Assembly: GCF_963675165.1 (NCBI RefSeq) | Contig: NC_087391.1 | Location: forward strand, 5,488,126-5,552,125 | DNA length: 64,000 bases | Reading direction: 5' to 3' | Source of the DNA: Halichondria panicea | Taxonomy: Eukaryota; Porifera; Demospongiae; Suberitida; Halichondriidae | In this document: one piece after another, positions 31,257-42,572 of the stretch | Numbering within the stretch: position 1 is the first letter of the stretch | Layout: the number at the start of each line of letters is the position of its first letter | Position numbers and translations under genes: made by a program | The notes under the pieces: model-generated | Databases searched by the model: none | What the model was told of the DNA's origin: nothing | The model's input: the letters and a program-made list of their open reading frames with translations, nothing else

Positions 31257-32706
31257 ATGTCTTCTGTACTCCTAATATTTTGCTGCCTCCTTGGTCTGGG
31301 GTCAGCCTGGAACCAACCGAGCACCTGCTATGTTAGGAGCCAATCCAGTGGAACCGAGACACAGCTAACAAAGATTAGTGAATCACTCGAATATCTATCA
31401 GAGCTGAAACACATTCGTGAAACACTGGAAACTATTGCCGACAGATTGCTGGGTAAGTACGTAACAATACTCACAGTCAAAAGTGACTCAAGTGTGTATA
31501 TTGCTATCCATGCATGTAACTACAATAATCTGTCTCTTAACTGTTGCAGATGCTGAAGGAAATGCAAGTGCACCAGTGTCAACTACCAGCATGCCAACAA
31601 CAGCCACATCAACCATGGAAGCAACAACTGCCACTACCAGTGAACCAACAGCAACCACATCAACCATGGAAGCAACAACTGCCACTACCAGTGAACCAAC
31701 AGCAACCACATCAACCATCGAAGCAACAACTGCCACTACCAGTGAACCAACAGCAGCCACATCAACCATGGAAGCAACAACTGCCACTACCAGTGAACCA
31801 ACAGCAACCACATCAACCATCGAAGCAACAACTGCCACTACCAGTGAACCAACAGCAGCCACATCAACCATTGAAGCAACAACTGCCACTACCAGTGAAC
31901 CAACAGCAACCACATTAACCATGGAAGCAACAACTGCCACTACCAGTGAACCAACAGCAGCCACATCAACCATGGAAGCAACAACTGCCACTACCAGTGA
32001 ACCAACAGCAATGACCACAGACCCACCAACTGCTTCTGACACTTGCGGTGGACCAGGATGGACAAGAGTGGCCTACATTAACATGACTGACCCCAACCAA
32101 CAATGCCCTCAAGGACTTCAACTGACAGACTATTCGATAAGATCATGTGGTCGTCCACCAACGTCTAGTGTTGGTGTTTGCTCATCTGTTACGTTTCCAG
32201 TGGGTTATGTCGAATACAGGCAGGTGTGTGGGAGAGCAGTAGGTTATCGATTTGGAGTAAACTACGCATTCTTTGGATACTATTTTCAAGGTAGGAATAC
32301 TATCGATGTTCACTATGTCGATGGACTCAGTGTCACGCATGGGCAATCTCCACGCACACATATCTGGACGTTTGTCAGTGGTCTGTACAATGGAACCAAT
32401 GGTGATCATAGCCCTCAAACGCGCTGTCCTTGTGATGAGGGGAACGGTTCTCCTCCATTCGTGGGAAATGACTACTTTTGTGATAGTGTGGCCACAGATA
32501 ATACCGGTTTTCGTTTCTATCCCGACAATGCGCTGTGGGATGGTCAGTTTAGCCTCAACACATGTTACAATTACAATAATCCTCCGTGGTTTACGAAAAC
32601 TCTATCAACTCCAACTACTGATGACATTGAGCTACGAATGTGCTTCCTTAATCACAACACATTTTCTAACATGGGACTTCAGCTCTTGGAACTATACATC
32701 AGTTGA
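31257..32706 (+). CDS. Nested secreted mucin-like protein, copy C, 8 repeat units
   Basis: The two exons 31257-31452 and 31550-32706 join to 450 residues. Parts are the signal peptide MSSVLLIFCCLLGLGSA, the helix SLEYLSELKHIRETLETIAD, eight 17-residue repeats of the type TMEATTATTSEPTAATS (31612-32010), and the Cys-rich domain from CGGPGWTRVAYINMTDP to the stop. The Thr/Ser content of the repeats (9 of 17) suggests dense O-glycosylation and an extended stalk. There is no membrane anchor, so it should be secreted. The gene lies antisense within the intron between the VFVEFERP and Tudor exons of TDRD9 copy C. The repeats carry only TAATS and TATTS endings (one TATTL). The frame is intact, so this is the best candidate for a functional short-stalk member. 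Confidence 0.85.
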
Positions 32707-33016
32707 AGTGATTGCGAATGAATATTTGCTGAGAACTTTTAGTTTATTAAAAAACTCTCTTAGTTTAGCTGAGTGAGAACATGAACACTACAAGTGAACA
32801 CTACCTAGTCTCGTATTGTAGCACTAGTTCGTTGCATGTTTAAGCAAGATCAAAGAAGTCACAGCGCAACTATTTTCATTTAGATCATAGTCGTATGATG
32901 TACTATTACTGCACTGGAAAATGTACAATAATAGTAAAGCAGTGCAGTAGTAGCGTATCACATCCGGACCAGTATTGCACAGGGGCTCGTTTTCGAATAA
33001 AGGCCGCGGCTAAAAT

Positions 33017-33106
33017 GGTCAGTCCTCACTGTCCTTGTGATGAGGGGAACACTTTTGGCTCTCCCCTCCATTTGTTGGAAATGAATACTTTTGTGATAAT
33101 GTAATT
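33017..33106 (+). pseudogene. Relic fragment of a further nested-gene copy
   Basis: About 90 bases repeat the CPCDEGNTYGSPPF..GNDYFCDS part of the nested family (TGTCCTTGTGATGAGGGGAA and onward) with frame damage. It lies immediately beside a TDRD9 exon, 310 bases after the intact copy C. An equivalent relic lies at 50646-50720 beside copy A, and only its last bases remain near copy B (42593-42610). An older, second nested copy existed before the TDRD9 block was duplicated. Confidence 0.75.
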
Positions 33107-34439
33107 ACATACCTCAGTGATGACAATCTGCTTAATACCACTATCAGGGAGCTTCATCTCCTTCAGTGCCCTGGCTCTAATTACAGGGACGTCCTCGTTC
33201 CTCTGTGAAGAGGGGAGAGGGGACTCGTCAATATAGAAGGCAAGCTTGTTCCTCTCTTGTCGGCGTTTGAGTGCGATGAGGACAGCATCCAAGACGGGGG
33301 TGTCAGCTGATTGTGATCGGGAGTGCGAGTGAGGTCTCTCAAACTCAACAAACACTCTAACATGAGAGGAGGGGCAAAGTAATGGAGAATATATAAATAC
33401 AAGTATACTGCACTAGTTACAATAAATATGAGCAAGGGATGGAGGCTGTGGCACAGACTAAAAATCGTTCCGGTTTGCAAAACTATGTACACAAAACGTA
33501 TATATATATACAGGTGTATGCATGGATTGGTGCTATAATGGGAAATATCCAAATGTTCTTGTTGCCTTAATAAACTCACTCTGACGTCTTCTTGTGTAGT
33601 TCCTTGATGGCCTCCCTCAATAGCAGTACTCTAGCACTCCTCTGCTGGTCAATCCTCTCCTCAGAGATGTTGATGCCGAGGTGTAGGGGGAAGAGAGGAT
33701 GGGAGGAGTCGTCTGTCTCCCCTGTATCCACTCTGAGTATATCCCTCCTCCTCACTTTGTTCCAGCCTGCACTCACTCCTTGGTACGGTGTGATGGAGTC
33801 ACGAGGCTTCAGAATTAGCCTGAGAATAATTATACGCAGTACACACACATAATGTCACAGAGCTGTACACGTGCACAATGTCATGCATAGAGTAGCTAAA
33901 CAAGCAGACATCTGTTTATCTCACAAGGAGGTAGCTCTAGTATTGAAAAGGACCACTACATACATGTACAGCTGCAACACACACACACACACATGCATAA
34001 TTACCAGAGGGACTCACTCTTTAATGAGGTTCCTTGCTTTCGTCTGGACCTCCTGCAACATGGTGTCATTCAACTCTCCAATAACATCCTCGTCCCATAC
34101 AGCGAGGTTGATTACCAGACGAAGGTTGTTCACCTATGGAGTGGGCGTGTGTGTGTGTGTGTGTGTGTGGTACTAGTACATAATGGTACATACATGCAGC
34201 AGCATGGTGAAATGCACACTAGTCTCGTCCAGGCCGAAAAGGGTATATACATTAATTTGTACCATTTTGAGGTCATCCTGTGAGATGAGGGTGTCAAAGG
34301 TTAACTCCATATCGTGCTCACTGTAGATGCTCTCATCTGTGTCCACATCGAAACCCAACCCACATATGGCCCCAGTGTACTGACGCTTCAACTCATTAGC
34401 TCTGGAGAACAAAGCACGTGGAATATTACACCTGTTATA

Positions 34440-34767
34440 GTTGGAACATCTTTCAACAGCCATAAACTTAAATTCCGTTGATATAATCTAAACAATTTTA
34501 TGATTTTCTGAAAGCTTGGGAAGAGACCTTTCAAATGGTACCATCAATAGTCATATTTGTAAGATCAGAAAATTTGCTAATTTCGGCCCAATACCATGGA
34601 TTATAGCCCATGGTCCAAAGGCGAAAAATACCAAATTAGGGTCCCAAATAAATTTTGGATTGAAACACATCATTAGAAAGGTCTTTTTCTAAGCTTTCAG
34701 AAAATCATACAAATTTTGAAATTGGATCATCAGAACTAAAGTTAATGGCTGTTGAAAGATGTTCAAC
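34440..34767. mobile_element. MITE, TA-flanked, 328 bp
   Basis: Terminal inverted repeats GTTGGAACATCTTTCAACAG and CTGTTGAAAGATGTTCAAC are flanked by TA on both sides, as in Tc1/mariner-derived MITEs. Subterminal arms with AAGCTTTCAGAAAATCAT mirror each other. It lies in an intron of TDRD9 copy B, with the same insertion in the intact copy at 45271-45589. Insertion therefore preceded duplication. Confidence 0.88.
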
Positions 34768-36130
34768 TAGACCTGCATGCATATACGCATGTCTTATAAT
34801 AGCTACTAGCTGGCTACTAATACGTACATGTAGTACGCTCACCTCATCTCAACACAGGGTGCAAACAAAATGGCGACCAAGTGGAGGAGTGCAGGGATGT
34901 TGGGCATGAGGGTGGTGTGCCTAGCGATGCAGGTATTGCCTGAGGGGTTTAACGCCACATAGCCTGCCACCATCAGTCTGTCACGACGGTCCTGTGGTTC
35001 ACTGTTGACCACGATACAATTGACTGAGTCTCGCTCGATGCGAGCCTGTCGGTATCCCCCGGCAATGGTCATCTGGTGGAAGGTCACCTCGTACATACTG
35101 TCAGGACCTCTCAGCTCAAACTGAAGAAGAAATTTGCTTTGCTTAGACATAAATCCACATCTAAAATAAATCTTGTAGGGATACTAAGTGCCTGAGGGAT
35201 ACTAGTCCCCAGAGGCACTTCTCCCTTGTATATCTAATTATCAACTAGTGTCTAACGTTTGTTCGTTCTGTTCACCTTTCTTTCTCTGGGGTACTTCTTG
35301 GTCCTGTCCTCCTCCACCCAGGGGATGGTCTTGGTGGTGCTGGACTCGTACCTCCCTCCTCTACCACCCACACTGGTCGAGGCCTCGGACGCCTGAGCTG
35401 CTAGAGTCTGAACGTGGGCAAACTGCACAGGGGGGCGGGGCGTTAGCATAATCATGCTGATCATAATAATTATAACTTGGAATACTTACATACAAATAAT
35501 TATCATTTGGAAGAAAATGACCAGTTACCAATATAGCTCCTACAATTAGACACAAGATAGGCTAAGATCACAGCCTAGTATGCCTATATAGCCAGACTCA
35601 CCTTCGAGGGGTAGGGCTCCTCACAGTGGACAGCATGACCTTCCTTCACAAGCACCTCGTTGATGAAGATGTCCTCCTGGCTTGTAGTATCGTACAGGTC
35701 GACACGTAGGGAATTCCCCACACGAGAGTACACCTGTGCAGGGATACAAGCGTTGTACAAGGGGATTCCCTAACATGTCTAGAGTACATCATCACCTAAT
35801 GGTTTAGTCATACGGAAGCCAAACCTAAAAAGTGGCCAATTCACCGTACAGAGTCGTCCACACATAGTGGCGCTGTAAGTGGCTGATAAGTGTTTGTAGT
35901 AAGCTGCTGTGAGATCACACACATGCACACTTAGCTGATTAGCCGCTAAGTAAACCACTTATCCAATGTAAACAACCATTTAGACTGCTGCACAAGTAGC
36001 TCATGTGTAATTTTCCAGAAGTTACCTCTATGATAAAACGACTGGCTTGCGAGACTACAAGCGGTTGATATGCAATGTAAAATGTAAACCCGTTTCACCT
36101 CACTTGATTTGTAAACTTTAAAGTCAACCA

Positions 36131-36222
36131 CTAGCTACAGTGTACACAGTGGGACCACACTATAGGCTCTGTACACTAGCTACAGTGTACACAGTGGGAC
36201 CACACTGTAGGTTCTGTACACA
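36131..36222. repeat. 45-bp intronic minisatellite, 2 units
   Basis: This is the copy B equivalent of the arrays at 29637 and 47012, with only two units beginning CTAGCTACAGTGTACACAGT. Confidence 0.92.
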
Positions 36223-37016
36223 CTTGAGGAAAATTAGGATAACGTATTTCAGCTTTTTGCCTCACCTGAATCATGAGATATTTGCTCATTGTGAGTTGCT
36301 TGAACCTGTCGTTTGCCTCAGCTGACCACTTGCCATCAGATGAGCTCTGAATGGTGGGTTTGACGGACGTGAGGAAACACTCGATGGCCTGCATATCGAG
36401 CTCTGTGTCACTGGAGGAGAGCTCACACAGTACACCAGTATTCACCATCTCCACGTTACCATAGTCCACAAATACCACATGGGCATACACCTGTGAGGGT
36501 ATGTGTGTGGGTGGTGTGAGGAGTGGGTATAGACATGTGAGGGTGTGTGGGTGTGAGGTTGTGAAGGTGTGGGTGGTGTGAGGTGTGGGTGGTACGTACC
36601 TCATTTGTCTCCTCGACGACCTCCATGCCAACGACCTTTGCCCGATAAAACAGCCCGTCCTCAGAGAAAGGGGAAAGACAGAACATGCCCTCCATCTTGG
36701 CTGGAGGACAAAGGAGCGGCTTCAGACTACGAGTGTTGATACTGTCCAGTAGCCATCTCATGTTCGTCGTGGCAACCTGGTCGACCAACTGGGCCCAGAA
36801 GTGGCCAGCATCAATGTACTGCAAGATAGGTCAGTATACAACATGGCTTTAAAGTACAATAATCATAAGGTTATTATTATTTGTTTTCTCGCACTAAATG
36901 GACATCTGACTAGTTAAAGTTTTTGCGGATTATACTTTTGCGTAGTGATCATAGCCTGTACAGATCCAAGGTAAGACAGCATAATAATGTTTATACTCAC
37001 AAAACATTCTAGTACC

Positions 37017-37340
37017 GTATATCTTCTAATTTATCGGACACTTCTAATTACCCCGGACACTCTTTTGGGCAATTTTCGTTGTTCTAGTACAACGGACACT
37101 CCAGTACTTCTAAATATCCGGACAATACCTTGAAAAGTTAGAGTGCTGTTAGATAGCTTTGAGTAGCTATAGTTTTAGATAGCTAGTGCAACTATTCAGT
37201 CGTAGCAAGTTGTATTAAACTTAGCTAGCTCGCATGCAGCTGCTTGCTTGTTCCGGACATTTCGCATGCTCTATAAAAATCTGTTCCAATTATACCCGGA
37301 CAATTTCCAAAATAATTATTTTTTGCTGTTCGATGATTAT
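37017..37340. mobile_element. Fold-back insertion upstream of nested copy B
   Basis: About 300 bases, absent from the matching place upstream of copies A and C, carry repeated CCGGACA/CGGACACT motifs near both ends (37034-37095 and 37250-37310). They interrupt sequence otherwise shared with the other copies. It is probably a MITE or similar insertion; exact ends are uncertain. Confidence 0.45.
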
Positions 37341-37558
37341 GGTAATGCAATATAAGAATTTCTATCATTTTTTGCCTCGTTAAGGTATTCCAAACACGGA
37401 AATCTTGATTTTAATTGTCCAGTGTATTACCTCTACCGTGTCATGTTACGTGTGGGTGTTTCAAGTGTGCTAAAACGTGCAGAGCTACAGCAAACCATAT
37501 CTGACTGATAATCACCACACATACGACACTGTCATTATTCCCGTGGAGACTACTAACC

Positions 37559-40500
37559 ATGTCTTCTGTACTCCTAATATTTTGCTGCCTCCTTGGTCTG
37601 GGGTCAGCCTGGAACCAACCGAGCACCTGCTATGTTAGGAGCCAATGCTCCAGTGGAACCGAGACACAGCTAACAAAGATTAGTGAATCACTCGAATATC
37701 TATCAGAGCTGAAACACATTCGTGAAGCACTGGAAACTATTGCCGACAGATTGCTGGGTAAGTACGTAACAATACTCACAGTCAAAAGTGACTCAAGTGT
37801 GTATATTGCTATCCATGCATGTAACTACAATAATCTGTCTCTTAACTGTTGCAGATGATGAAGGAAATGCAAGTGCACCAGTATCAACTACCAGTGAACC
37901 AACAGCAGCCACATCAACCATGGAAGCAACAACTGCCACTACCAGTGAACCAACAGCAACCACATCAACCACGGAAGCAACAACTGCCACTACCAGTGAA
38001 CCAACAGCAGCCACATCAACCATTGAAGCAACAACTGCCACTACCAGTGAACCAACAGCAGCCACATCAGCCATGGAAGCAACAACTGCCACTACCAGTG
38101 AACCAACAGCAGCCACATCAACCACGGAAGCAACAACTGCCACTACCAGTGAACCAACAGCAGCCACATCAACCATGGAAGCAACAACTGCCACTACCAG
38201 TGAACCAACAGCAGCCACATCAACCATGGAAGCAACAACTGCCACTACCAGTGAACCAACAGCAACCACATCAACCATGGAAGCAACAACTACCACTACC
38301 AGTGAACCAACAGCAGCCACATCAACCACGGAAGCAACAACTGCCACTACCAGTGAACCAACAGCAGCCACATCAACCACGGAAGCAACAACTGCCACTA
38401 CCAGTGAACCAACAGCAACCACATCAACCATGGAAGCAACAACTGCCACTACCAGTGAACCAACAACACCCACATCAACCACGGAAGCAACAACTGCCAC
38501 TACCAGTGAACCAACAGCAGCCACATCAACCATGGAAGCAACAACTGCCACTACCAGTGAACCAACAACACCCACATCAACCATTGAAGCAACAACTACC
38601 ACTACCAGTGAACCAACAACACCCACATCAACCATGGAAGCAACAACTGCCACTACCAGTGAACCAACAGCAGCCACATCAACCATGGAAGCAACAACTG
38701 CCACTACCAGTGAACCAACAGCAACCACATCAACCATGGAAGCAACAACTACCACTACCAGTGAACCAACAACACCCACATCAACCACGGAAGCAACAAC
38801 TGCCACTACCAGTGAACCAACAGCAACCACATCAACCATGGAAGCAACAACTGCCACTACCAGTGAACCAACAGCAGCCACATCAACCATGGAAGCAACA
38901 ACTGCCACTACCAGTGAACCAACAACACCCACATCAACCACGGAAGCAACAACTACCACTACCAGTGAACCAACAGCAGCCACATCAACCATGGAAGCAA
39001 CAACTGCCACTACCAGTGAACCAACAGCAACCACATCAACCATGGAAGCAACAACTGCCACTACCAGTGAACCAACAACACCCACATCAACCATGGAAGC
39101 AACAACTGCCACTACCAGTGAACCAACAGCAGCCACATCAACCATGGAAGCAACAACTGCCACTACCAGTGAACCAACAACACCCACATCAACCATGGAA
39201 GCAACAACTGCCACTACCAGTGAACCAACAGCAGCCACATCAACCATGGAAGCAACAACTGCCACTACCAGTGAACCAACAACACCCACATCAACCACGG
39301 AAGCAACAACTACCACTACCAGTGAACCAACAGCAGCCACATCAACCATGGAAGCAACAACTGCCACTACCAGTGAACCAACAGCAACCACATCAACCAT
39401 GGAAGCAACAACTGCCACTACCAGTGAACCAACAACACCCACATCAACCATGGAAGCAACAACTGCCACTACCAGTGAACCAACAGCAGCCACATCAACC
39501 ATGGAAGCAACAACTGCCACTACCAGTGAACCAACAGCAGCCACATCAACCATGGAAGCAACAACTGCCACTACCAGTGAACCAACAACACCCACATCAA
39601 CCATGGAAGCAACAACTGCCACTACCAGTGAACCAACAACACCCACATCAACCATGGAAGCAACAACTGCCACTACCAGTGAACCAACAACACCCACATC
39701 AACCATGGAAGCAACAACTACCACTACCAGTGAACCAACAGCAGCCACATCAACCATGGAAGCAACAACTGCCACTACCAGTGAACCAACAGCAGCCACA
39801 TCAACCATGGAAGCAACAACTGCCACTACCAGTGAACCAACAACACCCACATCAACCATTGAAGCAACAACTACCACTACCAGTGAACCAACAACACCCA
39901 CATCAACCATGGAAGCAACAACTGCCACTACCAGTGAACCAACAGCAACCACATCAACCATGGAAGCAACAACTGCCACTACCAGTGAACCAACAACACC
40001 CACATCAACCATGGAAGCAACAACTGCCACTACCAGTGAACCAACAGCAGCCACATCAACCATGGAAGCAACAACTGCCACTACCAGTGAACCAACAACA
40101 CCCACATCAACCATGGAAGCAACAACTGCCACTACCAGTGAACCAACAGCAGCCACATCAACCATGGAAGCAACAACTGCCACTACCAGTGAACCAACAA
40201 CACCCACATCAACCATGGAAGCAACAACTACCACTACCAGTGAACCAACAGCAGCCACATCAACCATGGAAGCAACAACTGCCACTACCAGTGAACCAAC
40301 AACACCCACATCAACCATGGAAGCAACAACTACCACTACCAGTGAACCAACAGCAGCCACATCAACCATGGAAGCAACAACTGCCACTACCAGTGAACCA
40401 ACAACACCCACATCAACCATGGAAGCAACAACTACCACTACCAGTGAACCAACAACACCCACATCAACCATGGAAGCAACAACTGCCACTACCAGTGAAC

Positions 40501-42188
40501 CAACAGCAACCACATCAACCATGGAAGCAACAACTGCCACTACCAGTGAACCAACAGCAACCACATCAACCATGGAAGCAACAACTGCCACTACCAGTGA
40601 ACCAACAGCAACCACATCAACCATGGAAGCAACAACTGCCACTACCAGTGAACCAACAACACCCACATCAACCATGGAAGCAACAACTGCCACTACTAGT
40701 GAACCAACAGCAGCCACATCAACCATGGAAGCAACAACTGCCACTACCAGTGAACCAACAACACCCACATCAACCATGGAAGCAACAACTGCCACTACTA
40801 GTGAACCAACAGCAGCCACATCAACCATGGAAGCAACAACTGCCACTACCAGTGAACCAACAGCAGCCACATCAACCATGGAAGCAACAACTGCCACTAC
40901 CAGTGAACCAACAGCAGCCACATCAACCACGGAAGCAACAACTGCCACTACCAGTGAACCAACAGCAACCACATCAACCATGGAAGCAACAACTGCCACT
41001 ACTAGTGAACCAACAGCAACCACATCAACCATGGAAGCAACAACTGCCACTACCAGTGAACCAACAGCAACCACATCAACCATGGAAGCAACAACTGCCA
41101 CTACTAGTGAACCAACAGCAGCCACATCAACCATGGAAGCAACAACTGCCACTACCAGTGAACCAACAACACCCACATCAACCATTGAAGCAACAACTGC
41201 CACTACCAGTGAACCAACAGCAGCCACATCAACCATGGAAGCAACAACTGCCACTACTAGTGAACCAACAGCAACCACATCAACCATGGAAGCAACAACT
41301 GCCACTACCAGTGAACCAACAGCAACCACATCAACCATGGAAGCAACAACTGCCACTACCAGTGAACCAACAGCAGCCACATCAACCACGGAAGCAACAA
41401 CTGCCACTACCAGTGAACCAACAGCAGCCACATCAACCATTGAAGCAACAACTGCCACTACCAGTGAACCAACAGCAATGACCACAGACCCACCAACTGA
41501 TTCTGACACTTGCGGTGGACCAGGATGGACGAGAGTGGCCTACATTAACATGACCGACCCCAACCAACAATGCCCTCAAGGACTTCAACTGACAGACTAT
41601 TCAAGAAAATCATGTGGTCGAACACCAACGTTTGACGGTAGTGTTTGCTCATCTGTCATGTTTCCAGTGAGTGATGTCCAATACAGGCAGGTGTGTGGGA
41701 GAGCAATAGGTTATCGGTTTGGAAAACCCTTAGCATTCTTAGAATACCACATGTATGGTAGGAATATCGATGTTGCATATGTCGATGGACTCAGTGTCAC
41801 GCATGGGCAATCTCCACGCACACATATCTGGACGTTTGCCAGTGGTCTGTTCAATGGAACCAGTGGTGACATTTTCCCTAACTATCGCTGTCCTTGTGAT
41901 GAGGGAAATACATATGGTTCTCCTCCATTTGTGGGAAATGACTACTTTTGTGATAGTGTGGCCACACTTACTAACTATGGTGTAAACGGGTTTCGTTTCT
42001 ATCCCGACAATGCGCTGTGGGATGGTCAGTCGAGCCTCAACACATGTTACAATAACAATAATCCTCCGTGGTTTACGAAAACTCTATCAACTCCAACTAC
42101 TGATGACATTGAGCTACGAATGTGTTTCAATGATGACAGCACACATTCTAACATGGGACTTCAGCTCTTGGAACTATACGTCAGTTGA
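37559..42188 (+). CDS. Nested secreted mucin-like protein, copy B, 70 repeat units
   Basis: The two exons 37559-37757 and 37855-42188 join to 1510 residues. The signal peptide, helical segment and Cys-rich C-terminal domain are nearly the same as in the short copies. Between them are 70 tandem 17-residue units, TMEATTATTSEPTAATS and variants, from 37917 to about 41477. Ends of units are TAATS, TATTS or TTPTS; the TTPTS form is absent from the 8-unit copies. Every unit is exactly 51 bases, so no stop or frameshift occurs. The predicted product is a very long, Thr-rich, probably O-glycosylated stalk with a globular Cys-rich head. The gene lies antisense in the 36819-42618 intron of TDRD9 copy B. 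Its upstream region lacks the TATAAAA of the other copies because about 11 bases are missing near 37470, so transcription is uncertain. Confidence 0.85.
37917..41477 (+). repeat. 51-bp coding minisatellite, 70 units
   Basis: The first unit starts ACCATGGAAGCAACAACTGC at 37917 and the last at 41436. The difference, 3519, is exactly 69 x 51, so no unit has gained or lost a base. Variation is by substitution only (ATG/ACG/ATT at codon 2; GCC/ACC at codon 7; GCAGCC/GCAACC/ACACCC near the end). The last unit diverges after 42 bases, into ATGACCACAGAC. Confidence 0.97.
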
Positions 42189-42402
42189 AGTGATTGTGAG
42201 AAATGCTGATAACTTTTAGTTTATTAACTAGACAACTCTCAAGTTTAGCTGCATGAGTGAGAACAAAGAAATGAACACTATATATACCTAGCATTCTCGT
42301 ATTGTAGACTATAGCTATATAATTAGTTTGTTGCATGTTTGCCACAACGCAACTATTTTCATTTAGATTATAGTCGTATGATGTACTATTACTGCACTGG
42401 AA

Positions 42403-42572
42403 ATTTTCATGGGGTAAAAAATTCGTTCAACTCGAGAAACAGAGGTTTTCGTGAATAAAAATTTCGTTTAGTCTCGTTGCCTGCACTGCATTCCGGTAAG
42501 CCACACCTACGTTAACATTTTGTGGAGGTCAGCTTGCCCACGAAAATAACGAATATTTTACCCCATGAAAAT
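42403..42572. mobile_element. Short MITE, 170 bp
   Basis: Inverted ends ATTTTCATGGGGTAAAA and TTTTACCCCATGAAAAT are perfect over 17 bases and extend to about 25 with one mismatch. It lies 3' of nested copy B only; copies A and C lack it, so it inserted after the duplications. Confidence 0.85.

Larger units (their letters stand above)
29102..33356 (-). pseudogene. TDRD9 partial copy C (gamma)
   Basis: This is the third, most truncated copy of the TDRD9 C-terminal region. Three exons match the intact gene exactly in length: 33113-33356 (244), 30460-30678 (219, Tudor first half) and 30094-30318 (225, Tudor second half). After these, the five following exons are gone. Intronic sequence near 29205 is joined directly to the middle of the terminal exon (29114-29204), equivalent to a deletion of about 2.4 kb in the intact copy. 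The terminal exon also has a one-base deletion (CTGCTCAAG to CTGCTAAG) that shifts the frame. No helicase exons precede it. Expression would need an unseen promoter; I treat it as a pseudogene. Nested copy C of the secreted-protein gene sits in its 30679-33112 intron. Confidence 0.88.

Noticed and set aside
37793-41509. 1238-codon open frame on the minus strand through the 51-bp array, and a 1210-codon frame in another plus frame
   Set aside because: The 51-base period is a multiple of three, so any stop-free unit gives a long frame. They lack start context, splice structure and conservation outside the array.
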